From Prolixibacteraceae bacterium (GTDB lineage Bacteria > Bacteroidota > Bacteroidia > Bacteroidales > Prolixibacteraceae), in the NCBI GenBank assembly GCA_017998095.1, contig JAGODU010000181.1:1-7854 (forward strand): a stretch of DNA of 7,854 nucleotides, read 5' to 3'. Position numbers and translations under genes: made by a program. The notes under the pieces were generated by a model, which saw only the letters and a program-made list of their open reading frames with translations, ran no database searches and was not told where the DNA came from. Below, in pieces: positions 6,219-7,854 of this stretch (its first letter is position 1; each line of letters starts with the position of its first letter).

Positions 6219-6291
6219 CACGGGAGGAGCGACTCGAACGCCCGACACTCGGTTTTGGAGACCGATGCTCTACCAACTGAGCTACACCCGT
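6219..6291 (-). tRNA. trnW: tRNA-Trp (anticodon CCA)
   Basis: The - strand folds into a complete 73-nt cloverleaf. D stem GCTC/GAGC, anticodon stem TCGGT/ACCGA, T stem GGGCG/CGCTC and T loop TTCGAGT are all sound. The anticodon loop CTCCAAA gives anticodon CCA at 6258-6256. The discriminator base is G73, as expected for bacterial tryptophan tRNA. CCA is not encoded (CTG follows), so it is added after transcription. One oddity is seen: the acceptor stem ACGGGTG/CTCCCGT has a U-U mismatch at pair 6-67 (positions 6286 and 6225). The gene has its own promoter at 6311-6341 and a terminator just downstream. Confidence 0.95.
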
Positions 6292-6310
6292 GTGCCTTAT
6301 TAAGTGGCTG

Positions 6311-6341
6311 CAAATATAAATGAATTATCTTTTCCTGCAAA
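6311..6341 (-). promoter_or_regulatory. Promoter of tRNA-Trp
   Basis: Read on the - strand, TTTG (6341-6338), 19 bp and TATATTTG (6318-6311) form a near-ideal Bacteroidota promoter. The start would fall near 6304-6306, about 13-15 nt before the tRNA 5' end. It is the best promoter match in the window. Confidence 0.75.
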
Positions 6342-6362
6342 TCACTTTCGGAAAAAACATCA

Positions 6363-6974
6363 TTATTTTATAAGAAAATCCATAAGTTTTTTATCACCTA
6401 TATATGCCTGAAGCCTGTCATTTATTTTAACAGGACTCACTCCTGATGGAGTTCCTGTATAAATCAAATCACCTGTTTTCAGTGTTATATATTTGGAAAC
6501 ATGAGAGATGATGTCGTCAAAAGAGAAGATCATTTTTGAAGAATTTCCAGTTTGTCGTCTATCTCCATTAATGTCGAGGTGAAACTCAATATTGTTTTTG
6601 TCTAATTGATCAAGAGAAATAAATTCTTCCCCAAAAGCAGCAGAATTATCAAAGGCCTTACACTTTTCCCATGGAAGACCTTTTGAAATTAGTTCATTTT
6701 GTATATCACGTGCAGTAAAATCAATTCCAATACCGATAGAACTGTAATACCGATGAGCAAACTTCTTTGATATATTTTTTCCTACCTTATCAATCTTGAT
6801 AATAAGTTCAACTTCATGTTGAAGATCGTTAGAAAAAGAAGGAATATAAAAAGGGCGGTTTTTTCTTAAGATAGAAGTGTCGGGTTTCATGAAAAAAACA
6901 GGTTCATCGGGCCTTTCATTTTTTAGTTCCTCGATATGTTCTACATAGTTTCTGCCAATGCAAATGATTTTCAT
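6363..6974 (-). CDS. Fumarylacetoacetate hydrolase (FAH) family protein, FAHD1/YcgM-like
   Basis: This 203-residue cytoplasmic protein matches the short FAH-fold enzymes typified by human FAHD1 and E. coli YcgM, which hydrolyse acylpyruvates or decarboxylate/tautomerise oxaloacetate using Mg2+ or Mn2+. Visible signatures are GRNYVEHIEEL at 7-17 (the His13/Glu16 dyad of FAHD1-type enzymes), metal ligands Glu54 and Glu56 in HEVEL, Asp85 in GIDFTARD, Lys106 in the KAFD segment, and TGTPSGVSPV at 173-182. All key residues are present, and the length is only slightly below FAHD1. The exact substrate cannot be told from sequence. It starts 10 bp after the cyclophilin stop with no promoter-like site between, so the two probably share a transcript. 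The match is strong for family, moderate for subfamily. Confidence 0.9.
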   Translation of the reverse strand: MKIICIGRNYVEHIEELKNERPDEPVFFMKPDTSILRKNRPFYIPSFSNDLQHEVELIIKIDKVGKNISKKFAHRYYSSIGIGIDFTARDIQNELISKGLPWEKCKAFDNSAAFGEEFISLDQLDKNNIEFHLDINGDRRQTGNSSKMIFSFDDIISHVSKYITLKTGDLIYTGTPSGVSPVKINDRLQAYIGDKKLMDFLIK

Positions 6975-6984
6975 GCTTTAAGTA

Positions 6985-7422
6985 TTACTCTTCAATGATA
7001 ATAATCTTTTCGATTATGTCTCCTTGCCTGATACTATCAATAACCTCAAGACCTTCATAAACTTTTCCAAAGCAAGTATGATTTCTGTCGAGATGAGCAG
7101 TATTTTCCCTGCTATGGCAAATGAAAAATTGTGAGCCACCGGTATTTCTTCCTGCATGAGCCATTGATAAAACACCACGGTCGTGATATTGATTGTTGCC
7201 GGTTAATTCGCATTTGATAGTGTAACCGGGACCACCTGCGCCGGTGCCGTTAGGGCATCCTCCCTGAATAACAAAATTTGGAATTACTCTGTGGAAATTT
7301 AATCCATCATAAAAACCTTCTTTTGAAAGTTTTACAAAATTAGCCACTGTGCCCGGAGCATCTTCTTCAAAGAACTTAACTTTCATTACACCTTTAGCGG
7401 TGTGGATTTCTGCTTTCAACAT
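6985..7422 (-). CDS. Cyclophilin-type peptidyl-prolyl cis-trans isomerase
   Basis: From ATG 7422 this is a 145-residue single-domain cyclophilin, which speeds cis-trans isomerisation at proline bonds. There is no signal peptide, so it acts in the cytoplasm. Active-site residues align with human CypA: Arg45 (FHRVI), Phe50, Gln53 (VIQGG), SMAHAG at 86-91, GSQFF at 96-100, and His115. CypA Trp121 is replaced by His110, as often in bacterial forms that bind cyclosporin poorly. I place the start at 7422 rather than the in-frame TTG at 7449. TTG is rare as a start, it lies in a -7 promoter box (7447-7454), and cyclophilins normally begin at this point ([11 protein letters not shown]). It is the first gene of a likely two-gene operon with the FAH-family gene. 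Confidence 0.93.
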   Translation of the reverse strand: MLKAEIHTAKGVMKVKFFEEDAPGTVANFVKLSKEGFYDGLNFHRVIPNFVIQGGCPNGTGAGGPGYTIKCELTGNNQYHDRGVLSMAHAGRNTGGSQFFICHSRENTAHLDRNHTCFGKVYEGLEVIDSIRQGDIIEKIIIIEE

Positions 7423-7446
7423 ATCTTTAAATATTAATTTATTTTG

Positions 7447-7454
7447 CAAAATTA
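7447..7454 (-). promoter_or_regulatory. Putative -7 box of the cyclophilin operon
   Basis: On the - strand TAATTTTG fits TAnnTTTG exactly. Start would be near 7440, giving a leader of about 18 nt to the ATG at 7422. The -33 region falls in the T-run of the terminator at 7470-7498 and has no clear TTTG. Confidence 0.45.
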
Positions 7455-7469
7455 CTAATTATGGAGAAT

Positions 7470-7498
7470 AAAAAAAACCGCCGGAACCCCCGGCGGTT
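7470..7498 (-). terminator. Strong - strand intrinsic terminator upstream of the cyclophilin
   Basis: AACCGCCGG (7476-7484) and CCGGCGGTT (7490-7498) form a perfect 9-bp, mostly G-C stem with a 5-nt loop. On the - strand it is followed by eight or so T (7477-7470); the + side has no T-run. It ends transcription coming from the right, yet the serA-like gene already has its own terminator at 7646-7686. Confidence 0.8.
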
Positions 7499-7645
7499 AA
7501 CCTTAACCAAACTAACAAAACCAAACCTTATGAACTATAATATAACGTCTGAACGGGGTTCATTATGAAGTTTTTTATGCAACCCCGCAATGTTTAAACA
7601 AAATGGATTAAAAAAAAGTTCACGGAGATATTATATTTTTTAAAT
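7499..7645. other. Intergenic region between two - strand terminators, possible small RNA
   Basis: No protein gene of reasonable length is seen here. Bases 7497-7531 have no G on the + strand and contain TTAACC repeats. CGGGGTT (7554-7560) and AACCCCG (7581-7587) form a 7-bp stem, with CAT/ATG inside extending it past a one-base bulge. Neither side has a T-run, so it is not a terminator. Together with the orphan terminator at 7470-7498 it could be a - strand small RNA, but no good TAnnTTTG promoter was found on that strand. Confidence 0.25.
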
Positions 7646-7686
7646 AAAAATAAAAAGGGTTGATTTTTTGATGAAAACCAACCCTT
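7646..7686 (-). terminator. Terminator of the serA-like gene
   Basis: AAGGGTTG (7655-7662) pairs with CAACCCTT (7679-7686). After one A-C mismatch, TTTT (7664-7667) pairs with AAAA (7674-7677) around a 6-nt loop. The - strand continues with a T-rich tail (about 7656-7646). It begins 21 bp after the stop codon of the - strand gene at the right edge. Confidence 0.75.
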
Positions 7687-7707
7687 AAAATGTTTTATTA
7701 TAAAAGA

Positions 7708-7854
7708 TTATTTTATAATTCTCATAAAAATGATTCCTTCAATTGCTTTAAGTTTATTAACTAATGAATCACTTATTTCCTGATGATCGGTATCAATAAT
7801 GTTATATGCAATTTCATTACGGTTTCTGTTGAGCATGTTAGCAATATTGACATC
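7708..7854 (-). CDS. serA: C-terminal ACT domain of D-3-phosphoglycerate dehydrogenase (partial)
   Basis: The frame enters from the right edge and its last 48 residues end at TAA (7710-7708). The sequence VNIANMLNRNRNEIAYNIID followed by SDSLVNKLKAIEGIIFMRII matches the C-terminal ACT domain of bacterial phosphoglycerate dehydrogenase, where this domain binds serine and mediates feedback inhibition of serine synthesis. The catalytic and NAD-binding domains lie outside the window. The family call rests on recognising this short pattern, so another ACT-domain enzyme remains possible. A terminator follows at 7646-7686. Confidence 0.7.
   Translation of the reverse strand, partial: DVNIANMLNRNRNEIAYNIIDTDHQEISDSLVNKLKAIEGIIFMRIIK

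Noticed and set aside
6219..6300. tRNA-Trp as an integration site of a mobile element
   Set aside because: No repeat of the tRNA 3' end, integrase or foreign-looking cargo is found nearby; flanking genes are core functions.
7530..7597. Two overlapping micro-ORFs (12 and 10 codons, ATGA overlap) on the + strand
   Set aside because: No + strand promoter or gene downstream; the flanking terminators point to the - strand. Likely chance.

Overview
The window looks like chromosomal DNA from a member of the Bacteroidota, probably an anaerobic or environmental Bacteroidales-type organism. The evidence is AT-rich DNA, several promoter-like sites of the Bacteroidota form (TTTG, 19-21 bp, TAnnTTTG), genes that start without a Shine-Dalgarno sequence (one striking exception), a tRNA with no encoded CCA, and two lipoproteins with the short lipobox typical of the phylum. 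The protein families agree. It is mostly ordinary core genome; no mobile element, CRISPR array or defence island is visible.

Layout, left to right. The first 51 bases are the tail of an unidentified + strand gene. A promoter and a 120-nt leader precede a CorA-type divalent-cation channel gene (258-1190). A secreted or surface lipoprotein glycoside hydrolase of family GH2 (1223-3646) follows closely. It converges on a small SUI1/eIF1-like (YciH) gene on the - strand (3659-4003). Divergent from that, after a 225-bp spacer with its own promoter and terminator-like leader, lies a class I SAM methyltransferase (4229-4978). It ends in a strong intrinsic terminator. The next gene, a lipoprotein SGNH/CE2-type carbohydrate esterase (5052-6173), may use a promoter whose -33 box lies inside that terminator.

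The rest is on the - strand. A bidirectional terminator separates the esterase from a tRNA-Trp (6219-6291), which has a near-ideal promoter of its own. Upstream of that are a FAHD1-like fumarylacetoacetate hydrolase family gene and a cyclophilin, probably one operon. At the right edge is the C-terminal ACT-domain tail of a D-3-phosphoglycerate dehydrogenase (serA-like). A 285-bp gap between serA and the cyclophilin holds two - strand terminators about 150 bp apart with structured DNA between them.

How the genes fit together: the GH2 enzyme and the CE2-like esterase are both exported lipoproteins that could act on plant or algal polysaccharides, one cutting glycosidic bonds and the other removing acyl groups. 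They are not in one operon, and no SusC/SusD pair is present. The other genes are housekeeping.

The most interesting signals are in RNA leaders. The corA leader has a perfect Shine-Dalgarno sequence buried in a perfect 8-bp hairpin, a competing upstream pairing, and a 16-codon ORF that starts Met-Asp-Glu-Gly-Pro. This resembles in logic the mgtL/corL leaders of enterobacteria, but is here only an inference. The methyltransferase leader shows a micro-ORF whose stop codon touches a small terminator with mutually exclusive alternative pairings.
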